The notes beneath the pieces are model-generated. The model did not search any database. It had not been told where the DNA came from and worked only from the letters and a program-made list of their open reading frames with translations. A DNA stretch of 28,002 bases from UBA5499 sp002426275 (GTDB lineage: Bacteria > Bacillota > DTU084). Below, one piece after another: positions 14,640 to 23,387 of the stretch (positions within the stretch are counted from its first letter, which is position 1; each line of letters starts with the position of its first letter). The stretch lies in NCBI GenBank assembly GCA_937888735.1, contig CALASN010000015.1, forward strand, positions 1 to 28,002, read 5' to 3'. The translations under genes and the position numbers were made by a program.

Positions 14640-16316
14640 TTGAGAAGTGTAATCGAACAGATTCGTTCTTCCATAGAAGAAGGTCTCGGGCTGGCTTTGG
14701 AGAAGCTGGCCCGAGACCTTCAGCTTGAGACTTTGCCCCAGGTTATTTTGGAACGACCAAACCAGAGAGTTCACGGGCAGTGGGCCAGTAATTTGGCGCT
14801 GACCATCACTAAACAGGCAAAGCTGCCGCCCAGACAGATCGCGCAGCTTTTGATGGAGAATTTCCACGATCGCAGCGGCCTGGTTCAGAGAATCGAAATT
14901 GCTGGACCAGGCTTTCTCAATTTTCACCTCTCTCCAGCCTGGCGGGCTGAGGCAGTGGCGGAAATTTTGGCCCAGGGGGATCGATTCGGCAGCTGTGACA
15001 TTGGCCGCCAAGAGAAAGTGCTCTTGGAATTCGTCAGCGCCAATCCCACAGGTCCCTTGCATGTGGGCCACGGCAGGGGCGCGGCAGTGGGCAGCGCCCT
15101 GGCTTCAATTCTGCAGGCTGCAGGCTACCAGGTTACCTGCGAGTTTTATCTCAATGACGCCGGCAATCAGATCAATAAGTTTTCCCACTCTCTGGAAGTG
15201 CGCTACCGTCAGGCTTTGGGGCAAGACGTACAGCTGCCGGAGGACGGCTATCACGGCGAGGATTTGGCGGAGCTGATGGCTAGGCTGGCCGCAGAAAAGC
15301 AGGACAGTCTCCTTGCCCTGCCGGAACCCGAGCTGAGAAAGGCTCTGGTCTCTTACGCGCTGCCGCTGAAAGTCGCGGCCATCAGACGGGATCTGGAGGA
15401 GTTCGGCGTTCGTTTTCAGAGTTGGTTTAGAGAGTCTTCCCTGCACCCGGCAGCCATTGAAGAAGCTGTGGGAGAGCTGAAGGACAGAGGCCAATTGTAT
15501 GAGAACGACGGCGCATTGTGGCTGCGCTCCACGGACTTCGGAGACGATAAGGATCGGGTGGTGATCAGGGATAACGGCGTTCCCACTTATTTGGCCGCGG
15601 ATATCGCCTATCACAAGGATAAGTACGACCGCGGCTACGACCGCTTGGTCAATATTTGGGGTGCGGATCATCACGGTTATATTGCCAGGATTAAAGCTGC
15701 CGCCAGGTCTTTAGGGTACGACCCCGAAAAACTTTCCATTATTATCGTGCAAATGGTGAATTTGTTCCGGGACGGTCAGGCGGTGATCATGTCCAAGCGA
15801 ACCGGCCAGTTGGTTACCCTCTCGGAAATCGTGGAAGAAGTCGGCAAGGACAGCGCCAGGTTCTTTTTCCTGATGCGCTCCAGCGAAAGCCAGCTGGATT
15901 TCGATCTGGATCTGGCAAAAGAGCAGTCCGATCGCAATCCGGTCTTCTACGTGCAATATGCCCACGCCAGAATTTGCAGCATTTTGCGACAAGCCCGGGA
16001 GCAAGGGGTAGAGCCTCCCGCAGCAGGGGTAGAGCCGCTGTCGCTTTTGAAGACGCCGGAAGAGGAGCTATTGATGGAAGAGCTCGCCCAGCTGCCGCTG
16101 GTGGTCGGGGAAGCCGCCTCAAGGATGGAGCCGCACAGGCTGGCCCATTACGCCCAGGAATTGGCCGGACAATTTCATCTCTTCTATAATCGCTGCCGGG
16201 TCCTGGGAGCGGAGGAAGAGCTTCAAGGAGCGCGGCTGCTTTTGATTTCTGCCTCCCGCACCGTTTTGGCAAAGACTTTGTCCTTGCTGGGCATTTCCGC
16301 GCCGGAGCGCATGTGA
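14640..16316 (+). CDS. argS: Arginyl-tRNA synthetase
   Basis: ArgS charges tRNA-Arg with arginine. It is a 558-residue class I synthetase. It has an N-terminal tRNA D-loop-binding domain, then SANPTGPLHVGHGRGAA with the HIGH-type HVGH at 141-144, the YLNDAGNQI segment, WGADHHGYIARIKAA, and a KMSKS-type MSKRTG around residue 384. The C-terminal anticodon-binding domain begins near YVQYAHARICSILRQA. The TTG start at 14640 is the only sensible one, with AGAGGAG about 11 nt upstream. It lies 16 bp after the barrel gene and probably belongs to the same transcript as the arginine-consuming decarboxylase. Confidence 0.95.
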   Translation: MRSVIEQIRSSIEEGLGLALEKLARDLQLETLPQVILERPNQRVHGQWASNLALTITKQAKLPPRQIAQLLMENFHDRSGLVQRIEIAGPGFLNFHLSPAWRAEAVAEILAQGDRFGSCDIGRQEKVLLEFVSANPTGPLHVGHGRGAAVGSALASILQAAGYQVTCEFYLNDAGNQINKFSHSLEVRYRQALGQDVQLPEDGYHGEDLAELMARLAAEKQDSLLALPEPELRKALVSYALPLKVAAIRRDLEEFGVRFQSWFRESSLHPAAIEEAVGELKDRGQLYENDGALWLRSTDFGDDKDRVVIRDNGVPTYLAADIAYHKDKYDRGYDRLVNIWGADHHGYIARIKAAARSLGYDPEKLSIIIVQMVNLFRDGQAVIMSKRTGQLVTLSEIVEEVGKDSARFFFLMRSSESQLDFDLDLAKEQSDRNPVFYVQYAHARICSILRQAREQGVEPPAAGVEPLSLLKTPEEELLMEELAQLPLVVGEAASRMEPHRLAHYAQELAGQFHLFYNRCRVLGAEEELQGARLLLISASRTVLAKTLSLLGISAPERM

Positions 16317-16502
16317 AAAATTTTTGGGTCAGGAAGGACTTCCGCTTCTGCTGTGGAAATATTAAAAAGAGGTAAAATGCCAATACGGCCTCGCAATGGG
16401 GATAAATAATTTTTTTTCAACCGGAGGTGGTCAAGCCCAAAGCGGAAACTTTGTTTTCATTTGCACTAAAAATACAGAATGAAAGGTTGGTTATTAACCG
16501 AA

Positions 16503-17615
16503 ATGGCTGGAGTAACGCTTAATCACGTATATAAAAAATTTGGCAACGTGCTGGCAGTTAACGATGCCAACTTGGACATAAAGGACAAAGAGTTCATAGT
16601 TCTTGTTGGACCCAGTGGCTGCGGCAAATCAACTACTCTGAGAATGGTAGCAGGACTCGAGGAGATCAGCGACGGCACCATCAGCATCGGCGATAAAGTT
16701 GTCAATGACGTGCCGCCTAAAGATCGCGACATCGCCATGGTATTCCAAAACTACGCCCTTTATCCCCATATGGACGTTTATAATAACATGGCGTTTGGAT
16801 TGAAGCTGCGTAAACTTCCTAAATCCGAAATCGATCGGCGGGTGAAGGAAGCGGCTAGGATTCTTGGCATTGAAAACCTCTTGGATCGCAAGCCTAAGGC
16901 TTTATCAGGCGGACAAAGGCAAAGGGTCGCTTTGGGACGAGCGATCGTGCGGGAGCCTAAGGTTTTCCTCATGGACGAGCCTCTTTCCAACCTGGACGCT
17001 AAGCTGCGCGTGCAGATGCGCTCCGAGTTGAGCAAACTGCATAATCGTCTGCAGACCACCATTATCTATGTGACCCACGATCAGACAGAGGCCATGACCA
17101 TGGGCGATCGGATCGTGGTGATGAAAGACGGCATCATTCAGCAGGTGGGAGCGCCTCTGAATATTTACGATCATCCCAATAATGTCTTCGTAGCCGGCTT
17201 CATCGGCAGTCCCGCCATGAACTTCTTCCACGTTAAGCTGGTGCGCGATGAGAACGGTAAGTTCTTCATCGACGGGGGAGACTTCAAAGCGCGGATCCCT
17301 GAGAAAATCGTCGAGATAGCCAAGGGACTTGAGGCATATGTGGGCAAAGACGTGATCTTCGGCCTGCGGCCCGAGAACATTGAGGACAGGGAGTTGTCTC
17401 CTGACGCACCAGACGACATGGTGATCACTGCAAATGTGGACGTGAGCGAACCCATGGGCGCGGAAGTGTACTTGTATCTTTCCGCAGGCTCGCATAATTT
17501 CGTGGCCAGAGTGGAGCCCTACACCAAAGCCAAAGACGGCTCGGTCCACCAGCTCTACTTTAAGATGGACAAGATGCACCTTTTCGATTCGCAAACAGAA
17601 AAGGCCATTTTTTAA
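16503..17615 (+). CDS. MsmX/UgpC-type sugar ABC transporter ATP-binding protein
   Basis: This is a 370-residue ABC ATPase of the carbohydrate-uptake (CUT1) group. The Walker A motif GPSGCGKST is at 36-44, then the Q-loop VFQNYALYPHM, the signature LSGGQRQRVALGRA, Walker B VFLMDEPLSNLDAKLR, and the switch VTHDQTEAM. A C-terminal regulatory (TOBE-like) region follows from about 235. MAGVTLNHVYKKF is the usual family start, so I prefer ATG 16503 over ATG 16479; neither has a strong ribosome-binding site. No permease or binding protein is nearby. In Firmicutes such orphan ATPases (MsmX) often serve several sugar transporters, which is plausible here but is inference. Confidence 0.9.
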   Translation: MAGVTLNHVYKKFGNVLAVNDANLDIKDKEFIVLVGPSGCGKSTTLRMVAGLEEISDGTISIGDKVVNDVPPKDRDIAMVFQNYALYPHMDVYNNMAFGLKLRKLPKSEIDRRVKEAARILGIENLLDRKPKALSGGQRQRVALGRAIVREPKVFLMDEPLSNLDAKLRVQMRSELSKLHNRLQTTIIYVTHDQTEAMTMGDRIVVMKDGIIQQVGAPLNIYDHPNNVFVAGFIGSPAMNFFHVKLVRDENGKFFIDGGDFKARIPEKIVEIAKGLEAYVGKDVIFGLRPENIEDRELSPDAPDDMVITANVDVSEPMGAEVYLYLSAGSHNFVARVEPYTKAKDGSVHQLYFKMDKMHLFDSQTEKAIF

Positions 17616-17627
17616 GTGAAGGGATCG

Positions 17628-17660
17628 AGAGACACTCCCTGGGGAGTGTCTCTCTTTTTT
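17628..17660 (+). terminator. Strong intrinsic terminator after the ABC ATPase gene
   Basis: AGAGACACTCCC (17628-17639) is perfectly complementary to GGGAGTGTCTCT (17642-17653), followed by a C and six T's to 17660. It ends the ATPase transcript just before the ribosome-binding site GGAGGTGA of the next gene. Confidence 0.9.
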
Positions 17661-17672
17661 GGAGGTGAACTC

Positions 17673-18380
17673 ATGCGCCCAAAGGTGAGCGTGGCCTGGC
17701 CGGCTTTGAAAGAAGCGGCGATCGGCGTATATGAGCATTTAGGTTTGGCCATGCTTTTCAGCCCGCTTTGGCTGCTTTTAGGTCTGTTTCCTCTAGTCTT
17801 CGTCAGCCTGCCGCTTTTGGAAATGGAAAAACTGTTTCCGCTTCGTTTTCTCTTTCCGCTGCTTGTGGGAGCCTTTCTGTTTATGCCGGCGACGTGCTCG
17901 ATCTTTGAGGTCTGCCGGCTGATCCTGGCCAAAGAAGACGTGAACTTTTTGACCTTCTTTCGAGCCTTCGGCGCTTCGTATAAGCGCGCTTTGCAGGTGG
18001 GACTCTGGAACGGCTTTTTATTTTTGGTGCTGGCCGCGGATTTATTCTTCGCGTTTCATTCCGGGAAGCGCTTTTTTCAGTTCATGGGGGGAATTTGGGT
18101 CTGGTTTGGCGCTTTTTTGCTGGTGATGAACGTTTATTTGCCGGTTTTGGTGGCGGAAGGCAACACTGTGAAAAACGCTTTTAAAAAAGCAGCGCTGTTG
18201 GTGCTGGATAATCTGGGCAGCTCGCTGCTGCTGTTGGCCGAGACGGCGCTGCTTTTGCTGTTGTCGATTGCGGTGCCGCCGCTGTTGCTGCTGTTCTTCC
18301 CGGCAATGATTGGGTTTCTTTACCTGCGAGCGTATCAAATCATCATGACCAAGTATGAGGATGATCCAGATGCGGCTTAA
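17673..18380 (+). CDS. Integral membrane protein, YesL/DUF624-like
   Basis: The 235 residues contain about five or six hydrophobic segments: around 23-47 (LGLAMLFSPLWLLLGLFPLV), 57-72, 110-128, 135-155 and a long stretch 178-215. The order of helices and the TFFRAFGASYKRALQVGLWNG segment resemble the YesL-type DUF624 family, often found near sugar ABC transporters; function unknown. ATG 17673 follows a near-perfect GGAGGTGA. The gene lies directly after the ABC ATPase terminator and overlaps the next gene by 11 bp. It ends in a short acidic tail (KYEDDPDAA). Confidence 0.7.
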   Translation: MRPKVSVAWPALKEAAIGVYEHLGLAMLFSPLWLLLGLFPLVFVSLPLLEMEKLFPLRFLFPLLVGAFLFMPATCSIFEVCRLILAKEDVNFLTFFRAFGASYKRALQVGLWNGFLFLVLAADLFFAFHSGKRFFQFMGGIWVWFGAFLLVMNVYLPVLVAEGNTVKNAFKKAALLVLDNLGSSLLLLAETALLLLLSIAVPPLLLLFFPAMIGFLYLRAYQIIMTKYEDDPDAA

Positions 18381-18999
18381 GTGGCTGGGGCATAGTTGTT
18401 TTTTGCTGACCACTGAAAAAGAAAGCTGGCTTTCCGATCCTTTCGCTCCTGCCGTCGGCTACCCTATCCCGCAGGTTTCGCCCACTGTGGTCACGGTAAG
18501 TCACGGGCATTACGATCACAACGATACTTCTTGGGTGCCGGAGGCAGTCCCGGTTCTCTCAGGCGCCTCTTGGCAAGGCAAAGGGCTCCGCTTGAGCGCC
18601 GTAGCCTCCTTCCATGACGAAAGCGGGGGCAGGGAGCGCGGAGGCAACTACATTTACATCGCGCGGACCGATGTTTGTACTGTGGTGCATTTGGGAGATT
18701 TAGGCCATTTGCTGCAGCGCTCGCAGCTCTCGCAGCTTGGAAGGGTGGACGTATTGCTGCTGCCTGTGGGCGGGATCTACACCGTCGGGCCGCGAGAGGC
18801 TTGGAGCGTGGTTGAGCAGCTCGGGCCCAGGATTGTGGTTCCCATGCATTATCAAACGAAGCGGCTATCTTTCCGTCTGGGGAAGCTCGAAGACTTTTTG
18901 GCTCTGGCGCCCCCGGAATGGTCCGTAGCGGAGCAAGCGGCCTTGGAGACGGAAACGGATCTTGCCGCAGACAAGATAGTTGTGCTAAAATACATCTAG
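18370..18999 (+). CDS. Metallo-beta-lactamase-fold metal-dependent hydrolase (UlaG-like)
   Basis: This is a 209-residue MBL-fold protein. The metal-binding motif SHGHYDHND is at 44-52 (HxHxDH), followed by HLGDLGH (His107, Asp110) and PMHYQTK (His160). The MRLKWLGHSCFLL start and FHDESGGRERGGNYIY segment match the YtkL/UlaG-like group of small hydrolases. The substrate cannot be read from sequence. I chose ATG 18370, with GAGG 9 nt upstream, over the in-frame ATGs at 18355 and 18361. It overlaps the membrane protein gene by 11 bp, so the two are translationally coupled, and pyrG starts 25 bp later. Confidence 0.88.
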   Translation: MRLKWLGHSCFLLTTEKESWLSDPFAPAVGYPIPQVSPTVVTVSHGHYDHNDTSWVPEAVPVLSGASWQGKGLRLSAVASFHDESGGRERGGNYIYIARTDVCTVVHLGDLGHLLQRSQLSQLGRVDVLLLPVGGIYTVGPREAWSVVEQLGPRIVVPMHYQTKRLSFRLGKLEDFLALAPPEWSVAEQAALETETDLAADKIVVLKYI

Positions 19000-19024
19000 T
19001 TTTGGGAAAGGCAGGTTAGGCCAA

Positions 19025-20629
19025 GTGGCCAAATTTATTTTTGTGACAGGTGGCGTTGTTTCCTCTTTGGGGAAGGGAATCACAGCTGCCTCTTTAGGTT
19101 GCCTGCTGAAAAGCAGGGGCTTGAAAGTGACCATTTTGAAATTTGATCCTTACATTAACGAGGATCCTGGAACCATGAGCCCATATCAGCACGGCGAGGT
19201 GTTCGTCACCGACGACGGCGCGGAAACGGATTTGGATTTGGGCCATTACGAGCGTTTCATTGACACGGCGCTCTCCAAAGAAAACAATGTTACGGCCGGC
19301 AAGATCTATTCGTCCGTGATCCAAAAAGAGCGTCACGGTGCCTTTTTGGGCGGCACGGTGCAGGTGATTCCCCATATCACCAATGAGATTAAAAGCCGGA
19401 TCCTGAAAGTAGCCGAGACTTCCAAAGCGGACGTAGTGATCGTGGAAATCGGCGGCACTGTCGGAGATATTGAGAGCCTGCCTTTTTTGGAGGCCATCCG
19501 GCAGCTGAAGCGCGATCTCAACAGAAAAGACACCCTCTATATTCATGTGACGTTGGTGCCGTATATTCCAGCTGCCGGCGAGCTGAAAACCAAGCCCACC
19601 CAGCATAGCGTCAAAGAGCTGCGTTCCATCGGCATTCAGCCGGACATCATCATCTGCAGATCCGACAGGCAGCTTTCTCAGAACTTGAAAGATAAAATCG
19701 CGCTCTTTTGTGATATCGACAAAGAAGCGGTGATTCCCAATCCGGATTTGCCCTCCATCTATCAGGTGCCGCTTTTGTTCGAGCAAGAAAATTTAGACAG
19801 CCTGGTCCTGGAAAAGCTGGAGTTGCCTCCGGGACAGCGGGATCTGGAACAGTGGCGGTCCATGGTCTGTAGGATGGGAAATGCGGACCGCACTGTGAAA
19901 ATCGCTTTGGTCGGCAAATATGTGGCTTTGCGCGACGCCTATCTGAGCGTAGTGGAAGCTCTGAATCACGGCGGCATTTACCATCAGACCAAAGTGGAGG
20001 TTTTGTGGATCGATTCGGAGGAAGTCGGCGCGGAGAACGTAGACCAAGCTCTGGCGCAGGCGGACGGCATCTTGATTCCCGGAGGATTCGGCGGCCGCGG
20101 CATTGAAGGCAAACTGTTGTCCGTACGCTATGCCAGGGAAAAGGGAATCCCCTTTTTGGGAATTTGTCTGGGCATGCAGTGCGCGGTGATCGAATATGCT
20201 CGCAACGTGGCGGGCTTTTCGGGCGCCAACAGCTCCGAGTGGGATCCCCTGACGCCTCATCCGGTGATCGATTTGCTGGAAGAGCAGAGACATGTCGAAG
20301 ATAAAGGCGGTACCATGCGCCTGGGAGCCTATCCGTGCAAAATCGCCGATGAGAATTCCAAGCTGTACAGAGCGTACGGCAGAGGCGAGATCCAAGAGCG
20401 TCACCGCCACCGCTATGAATTTAACAATCAATTTCGGCAGGCTCTCTCCGAGAAAGGCCTAAAATTCAGCGGTCTTTCTCCTGATGAGAAGCTGGTGGAA
20501 GCCATAGAGATTCCCGCTCATCCTTGGTTTGTGGCTACTCAGTTCCACCCGGAGTTTAAATCCAGACCGTCCAATCCCCATCCGCTGTTTCGCGATTTCG
20601 TGGGCGCCGCGATGGCGGCCAAAGAATAA
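19025..20629 (+). CDS. pyrG: CTP synthase
   Basis: PyrG makes CTP from UTP, ATP and glutamine. The 534 residues are full length. The synthase domain opens with FIFVTGGVVSSLGKGITAAS, then KFDPYINEDPGTMSPYQHGE and EIGGTVGDIES. The glutamine amidotransferase domain has LIPGGFGGRG, the nucleophile Cys381 in FLGICLGMQ, and a late FHPEFKSRPSNPHPLF with the catalytic His-Glu pair. GTG 19025 is the start, preceded by GGTTAGG. It follows the MBL hydrolase closely, and the UTP-linked allostery of the family is expected. Confidence 0.97.
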   Translation: MAKFIFVTGGVVSSLGKGITAASLGCLLKSRGLKVTILKFDPYINEDPGTMSPYQHGEVFVTDDGAETDLDLGHYERFIDTALSKENNVTAGKIYSSVIQKERHGAFLGGTVQVIPHITNEIKSRILKVAETSKADVVIVEIGGTVGDIESLPFLEAIRQLKRDLNRKDTLYIHVTLVPYIPAAGELKTKPTQHSVKELRSIGIQPDIIICRSDRQLSQNLKDKIALFCDIDKEAVIPNPDLPSIYQVPLLFEQENLDSLVLEKLELPPGQRDLEQWRSMVCRMGNADRTVKIALVGKYVALRDAYLSVVEALNHGGIYHQTKVEVLWIDSEEVGAENVDQALAQADGILIPGGFGGRGIEGKLLSVRYAREKGIPFLGICLGMQCAVIEYARNVAGFSGANSSEWDPLTPHPVIDLLEEQRHVEDKGGTMRLGAYPCKIADENSKLYRAYGRGEIQERHRHRYEFNNQFRQALSEKGLKFSGLSPDEKLVEAIEIPAHPWFVATQFHPEFKSRPSNPHPLFRDFVGAAMAAKE

Positions 20630-20688
20630 TTCTCCCGGATCCCGGCTACACTGGAATTGGAAGAAAAAACCTGTGTGGAGGGATCAAG

Positions 20689-21192
20689 GTGAGAGCTGTT
20701 CTTCTGCTTTTATTATTTACAATTTCTGCCCACGGGACGGTCAGCACGTGGCGCGATCCGCCTGCATGGTCTGGAGACGCGCGCTGCTCCGGCATCATTG
20801 AGTCAGTAGACTTGCAAAGCAGAACTGTGAAAGTGGCTGGCCGGGATTTGCCGGTGGCTCCCGACGCCGAGCTCCTGCGGGGGACAATTCAAATACAATT
20901 GCCAGCTTTGGCCCCTGTCTGGAAGGGCTTGGGGCAGGAAGCGCGCTGGCGGGTGAACGCTCAAGGCCAGATTCAGTATCTGGTAGCCTATTATCATGCA
21001 GTCGAGGTTTTGCTGGGGCCCAGAGACGGGCAAGGCAGGTGGGCAAGGCCGGTGGAAGACGGGCCGTGGCGGCTCCTTTTCCCCAGGCCGGGAGTCTTGT
21101 TGCAGACCGAGGCGGAGACTGCCCTGGTGGTGTTGGATTGGGAAGGCAAGGTGAGATATTTCTCGCCCCTGGACGAAGGAATTCAGCCCTGA
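20689..21192 (+). CDS. Secreted protein of unknown function
   Basis: This 167-residue protein has a short hydrophobic N-terminus (MRAVLLLLLFTISAHG), likely a signal peptide or anchor. The GTG start at 20689 has GGAGGG 6 nt upstream, so it is well supported. The body reads as small beta-strands (RTVKVAGRDLPVAPDAELL, RWRVNAQGQIQYLVAYYHAV, ALVVLDWEGKVRYFSP), possibly an OB- or SH3-like fold of an exported domain. I recognise no family. It lies between pyrG and the aldolase on the same strand. Confidence 0.7.
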   Translation: MRAVLLLLLFTISAHGTVSTWRDPPAWSGDARCSGIIESVDLQSRTVKVAGRDLPVAPDAELLRGTIQIQLPALAPVWKGLGQEARWRVNAQGQIQYLVAYYHAVEVLLGPRDGQGRWARPVEDGPWRLLFPRPGVLLQTEAETALVVLDWEGKVRYFSPLDEGIQP

Positions 21193-21239
21193 AGCGAGAA
21201 TGTTTTTTATGAAATTGTTGATGAAGGAGATATGTTGAA

Positions 21240-22094
21240 ATGGGATTAGTCAGCGTAAAAGAAATTTTGGCAGATGCGAAAGCGCGTTCTTATGCCGTGG
21301 GTGCGTTCAATCTTAACAATATGGAAATCCTGCAGGCCATCATCGAGGCCGCGGCAGCAGAGCGTGCGCCTGTGATCCTGCAGGCCAGCCAAGGCGGGAT
21401 CAAATATGCCGGTTTAGAGTACATAGCCGCCATGGCCAAAGTGGCTGCCGAACAGGTTTCCGTGCCCGTGGCCTTAAATTTGGATCACGGCACCAGCTTT
21501 GAGCAGGCTGTGCGCTGCATCAGGAATGGCTTTTCAGCTGTGATGATCGACGGTTCCAGACATCCTTTTGCCGAAAATGTTGCCATCTGTCAGCAGGTGG
21601 TTGCCGCGGCCCATCCGGTGGGAGTTTCCGTGGAAGGAGAGCTGGGCAAGATCGGCGGTACGGAAGACGACATCAGCGTGGCGGAGAAAGACGCTATGCT
21701 GGCGGATCCGGACGAGGTTGCGAGTTTCGTGGAACAAACTCAGGTGGATTGCCTGGCGGTTGCCATCGGCACAGCTCACGGCGTCTATCACGGCACGCCC
21801 CATTTGGATTTTGACCGTCTGAGCAAGATCAGCGGCTTGGTGGACATTCCTTTGGTGCTCCACGGCGCCAGCGGCGTGGGAGACGAGGACATCAAGCGCG
21901 CCGTGGCCAGGGGCATCTGTAAGATCAATATCGACACCGAGCTGCGGCAAGCTTTCTCAGGCGCTGTCCGGGAGCAGCTGGCAGCGGATCCTGCGCAGAT
22001 CGATCCAAGGAAAATTTTGGGCCCGGCCAGAGACGACATGCGAGCGGTCGTGGTGCGGAAAATGCGCCTCTTTGGCTGTTCCCAAAAGGCGTAA
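21240..22094 (+). CDS. fba: Class II fructose-bisphosphate aldolase
   Basis: This zinc enzyme interconverts fructose-1,6-bisphosphate with glyceraldehyde-3-phosphate and dihydroxyacetone phosphate. The 284 residues show NLDHGTSFE (Asp82, His83), GELGKIGGTEDD, GTAHGVYHG with His180, LHGASGVGDE with His208, and KINIDTELRQAF with Asn230. These are the zinc and substrate residues of class II aldolases. A tagatose-bisphosphate aldolase is the close alternative; the short FbaA/GatY-like length does not decide it. ATG 21240 has AAGGAG about 10 nt upstream. rho starts 6 bp after the stop. Confidence 0.93.
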   Translation: MGLVSVKEILADAKARSYAVGAFNLNNMEILQAIIEAAAAERAPVILQASQGGIKYAGLEYIAAMAKVAAEQVSVPVALNLDHGTSFEQAVRCIRNGFSAVMIDGSRHPFAENVAICQQVVAAAHPVGVSVEGELGKIGGTEDDISVAEKDAMLADPDEVASFVEQTQVDCLAVAIGTAHGVYHGTPHLDFDRLSKISGLVDIPLVLHGASGVGDEDIKRAVARGICKINIDTELRQAFSGAVREQLAADPAQIDPRKILGPARDDMRAVVVRKMRLFGCSQKA

Positions 22095-22100
22095 GGAGGC

Positions 22101-23387
22101 TTGGCGAGAATAGAAAAAGTAAATATCAGCGAGCTAGAGGCCCTTACGGCCACGCAGCTTCAAGAGCGAGCCCGAGAGCTTGGCATCTCGGGGGCCTCTA
22201 GGCTTCGCAAACGCGAACTGGTGATGGAAATCCTCTCTTCGCTCACGCAGAAAGAAGGTTTGTTGCTGGGACAAGGGATTCTGGAGATCCTCCCTGAAGG
22301 TTACGGTTTCCTGAGGCGAGTTAATTATCTTCCCGGGGATACGGATATCTACATCTCACCTTCACAAATCCGCCGTTTTAACCTGCAAACTGGCGATGAG
22401 GTCATGGGTCAAGTCCGTCCTCCCAAAGACAACGAGCGATATTACGCAATCCTACGGGTCTTGACCGTGGGAGGCAGGGATCCGGACTTAGCGGCCCTGC
22501 GTCAGGATTTTGACGATTTAGTTCCCATTTACCCCAATCAAAGACTGCACCTGGAGCTTGCCGGCGGGGAAATCGCCATGCGGCTGATGGATTTGGTCGC
22601 TCCCATAGGCAAAGGCCAGCGGGGCCTCATCGTGGCGCCGCCCAAAGCCGGAAAAACCACCTTGCTGAAAAATATCGCCAACAGTATCACCCAAAACCAT
22701 CCCGAAGTGAAATTGATCGTGCTATTGATCGACGAGCGGCCGGAAGAGGTCACGGATATGGAGCGCTCTGTGCACGGCGAGGTTGTGAACTCCACCTTTG
22801 ATCAGCCTGCGGAAAACCACGTGCGCGTGGCGGAGTTTGTCCTGGAGAGAGCCAAAAGGCTGGTGGAACAGAAGCAGGACGTGGTGATTCTGCTGGACAG
22901 CATCACCCGCCTTGGCAGAGCCTACAACCTGGTGGTGCCTCCCAGCGGCAGAACGCTCTCCGGGGGCATAGATCCCACGGCTCTTTACAGGCCTAAACGT
23001 TTCTTTGGAGCCGCCCGCAACATCGAGGAAGGCGGCAGCCTGACTATTCTGGCCACGGCTTTGGTGGAGACGGGCAGCAGAATGGACGACGTGATCTACG
23101 AGGAATTTAAAGGCACGGGCAACATGGAGCTGCATCTGGACCGCAAGCTGGCCGAACGCAGGATTTTCCCGGCCATTGATGTGAATAGATCCGGCACCAG
23201 GAAAGAGGAACTGCTGCTGACAGACGCCGAGCAGGAGTGCATGTTGGTGCTCAGGAGGCTGCAAGGCTCCTTGGGGCCCCAAGATACAACAGAGCTCCTG
23301 ATCGAACGGCTGACGAACACCCAATCCAACCAGGAGCTTGTGGAACTCATCACTAAGTCTCAATATGCCGAAAACCTGCGCAGTTAA
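22101..23387 (+). CDS. rho: Transcription termination factor Rho
   Basis: Rho is a hexameric RNA-dependent ATPase that ends transcription. The 428 residues comprise an N-terminal helical domain (ISELEALTATQLQERARELG), the OB-fold RNA-binding part (GYGFLRR...DIYISPSQIRRFNL), Walker A APPKAGKTTLLK at 179-190, LIDERPEEVTDMERSV, the Q-loop region LLDSITRLGRAYN, and LVETGSRMDDVIYEEFKGTGN. The start is uncertain: TTG 22101 is only 1 nt after AAGGAGG, and no other standard codon upstream of the conserved VNISELEA exists. ATA at 22110 would have better spacing but is a very rare start. The stop overlaps the convergent gene's stop by 4 bp. Confidence 0.95.
   Translation: MARIEKVNISELEALTATQLQERARELGISGASRLRKRELVMEILSSLTQKEGLLLGQGILEILPEGYGFLRRVNYLPGDTDIYISPSQIRRFNLQTGDEVMGQVRPPKDNERYYAILRVLTVGGRDPDLAALRQDFDDLVPIYPNQRLHLELAGGEIAMRLMDLVAPIGKGQRGLIVAPPKAGKTTLLKNIANSITQNHPEVKLIVLLIDERPEEVTDMERSVHGEVVNSTFDQPAENHVRVAEFVLERAKRLVEQKQDVVILLDSITRLGRAYNLVVPPSGRTLSGGIDPTALYRPKRFFGAARNIEEGGSLTILATALVETGSRMDDVIYEEFKGTGNMELHLDRKLAERRIFPAIDVNRSGTRKEELLLTDAEQECMLVLRRLQGSLGPQDTTELLIERLTNTQSNQELVELITKSQYAENLRS

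Noticed and set aside
16905..17738. Long minus-strand open frame of 277 codons across the ABC ATPase gene
   Set aside because: It is antisense to clear Walker and signature motifs, is histidine-rich in the way antisense frames of such genes are, and has no family features.
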